Part shown: positions 5,070 to 5,120 of the stretch, in pieces
How the letters are laid out: each line of letters starts with the position of its first letter
Position numbering within the stretch: position 1 is the first letter of the stretch
Assembly (NCBI RefSeq): GCF_937976295.1
Contig: NZ_CALJRY010000195.1
Span: 1-5,120, forward strand
Direction: 5' to 3'
DNA: 5,120 bases
DNA from: an uncultured Rothia sp.
Lineage (GTDB): Bacteria; Actinomycetota; Actinomycetes; Actinomycetales; Micrococcaceae
Translations under genes and position numbers: made by a program
Notes under the pieces: generated by a model
Database searches by the model: none
Told to the model about the DNA's origin: nothing
The model's input: only the letters and a program-made list of their open reading frames with translations

Positions 5070-5120
5070 CGGATGTGTGGAACTAGCGCCTGCTGAGGCT
5101 TGCTAAGCGGCGTGTTTGTG

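Noticed and set aside
5086..5112. Terminator after efeB
   Set aside because: CGCC (5087-5090) can pair with GGCG (5109-5112) and small inner stems exist, but there is no proper T-run and the window ends eight bases later, so it cannot be judged.

Overview
The window comes from a moderately GC-rich Gram-positive actinobacterium. Three things point there: lipoprotein and Tat-lipoprotein signals, DtxR/IdeR-style iron boxes rather than Fur boxes, and mixed C/T third-position codon use. A member of the Micrococcaceae such as Rothia is my best guess, from overall resemblance only. All recognisable genes lie on the + strand.

Layout. (1) 1-438 is the 3' end of a YetF/DUF421 membrane protein gene that runs off the left edge. 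(2) 455-937 is a complete MutT-like Nudix hydrolase, 16 bp downstream and probably co-transcribed. (3) 938-1317 is a 380-bp non-coding stretch with a strong intrinsic terminator (1056-1090), a second weaker terminator-like hairpin (1200-1223) and a DtxR/IdeR-like operator (1281-1299) just before the next gene. (4) 1318-5069 is a complete efeU-efeO-efeB iron-uptake locus: the FTR1-type permease EfeU, the lipoprotein EfeO (cupredoxin plus M75 domain) and the Tat-exported DyP-type haem peroxidase EfeB.

How the genes work together. EfeO and EfeB should sit on the outer face of the cytoplasmic membrane, each with a lipobox cysteine, and hand iron to the EfeU permease. The family is known for ferrous/ferric iron uptake, with EfeB as haem peroxidase. 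The iron box upstream of efeU and a similar palindrome upstream of efeO suggest repression by a DtxR-type regulator when iron is plentiful.

The genes are ordinary members of known families, and I see no wholly new system. The less ordinary parts are between and at the edges of the genes. The efe gaps are long (134 and 186 bp) and structured: mutually exclusive hairpins before efeO, an exact 14-bp tandem repeat before efeB, an 18-bp repeat coding for a His-rich (PNHHTP)2 leader on EfeB, and a 12-bp tandem repeat giving a Met-rich GMMRGMMR in EfeU.
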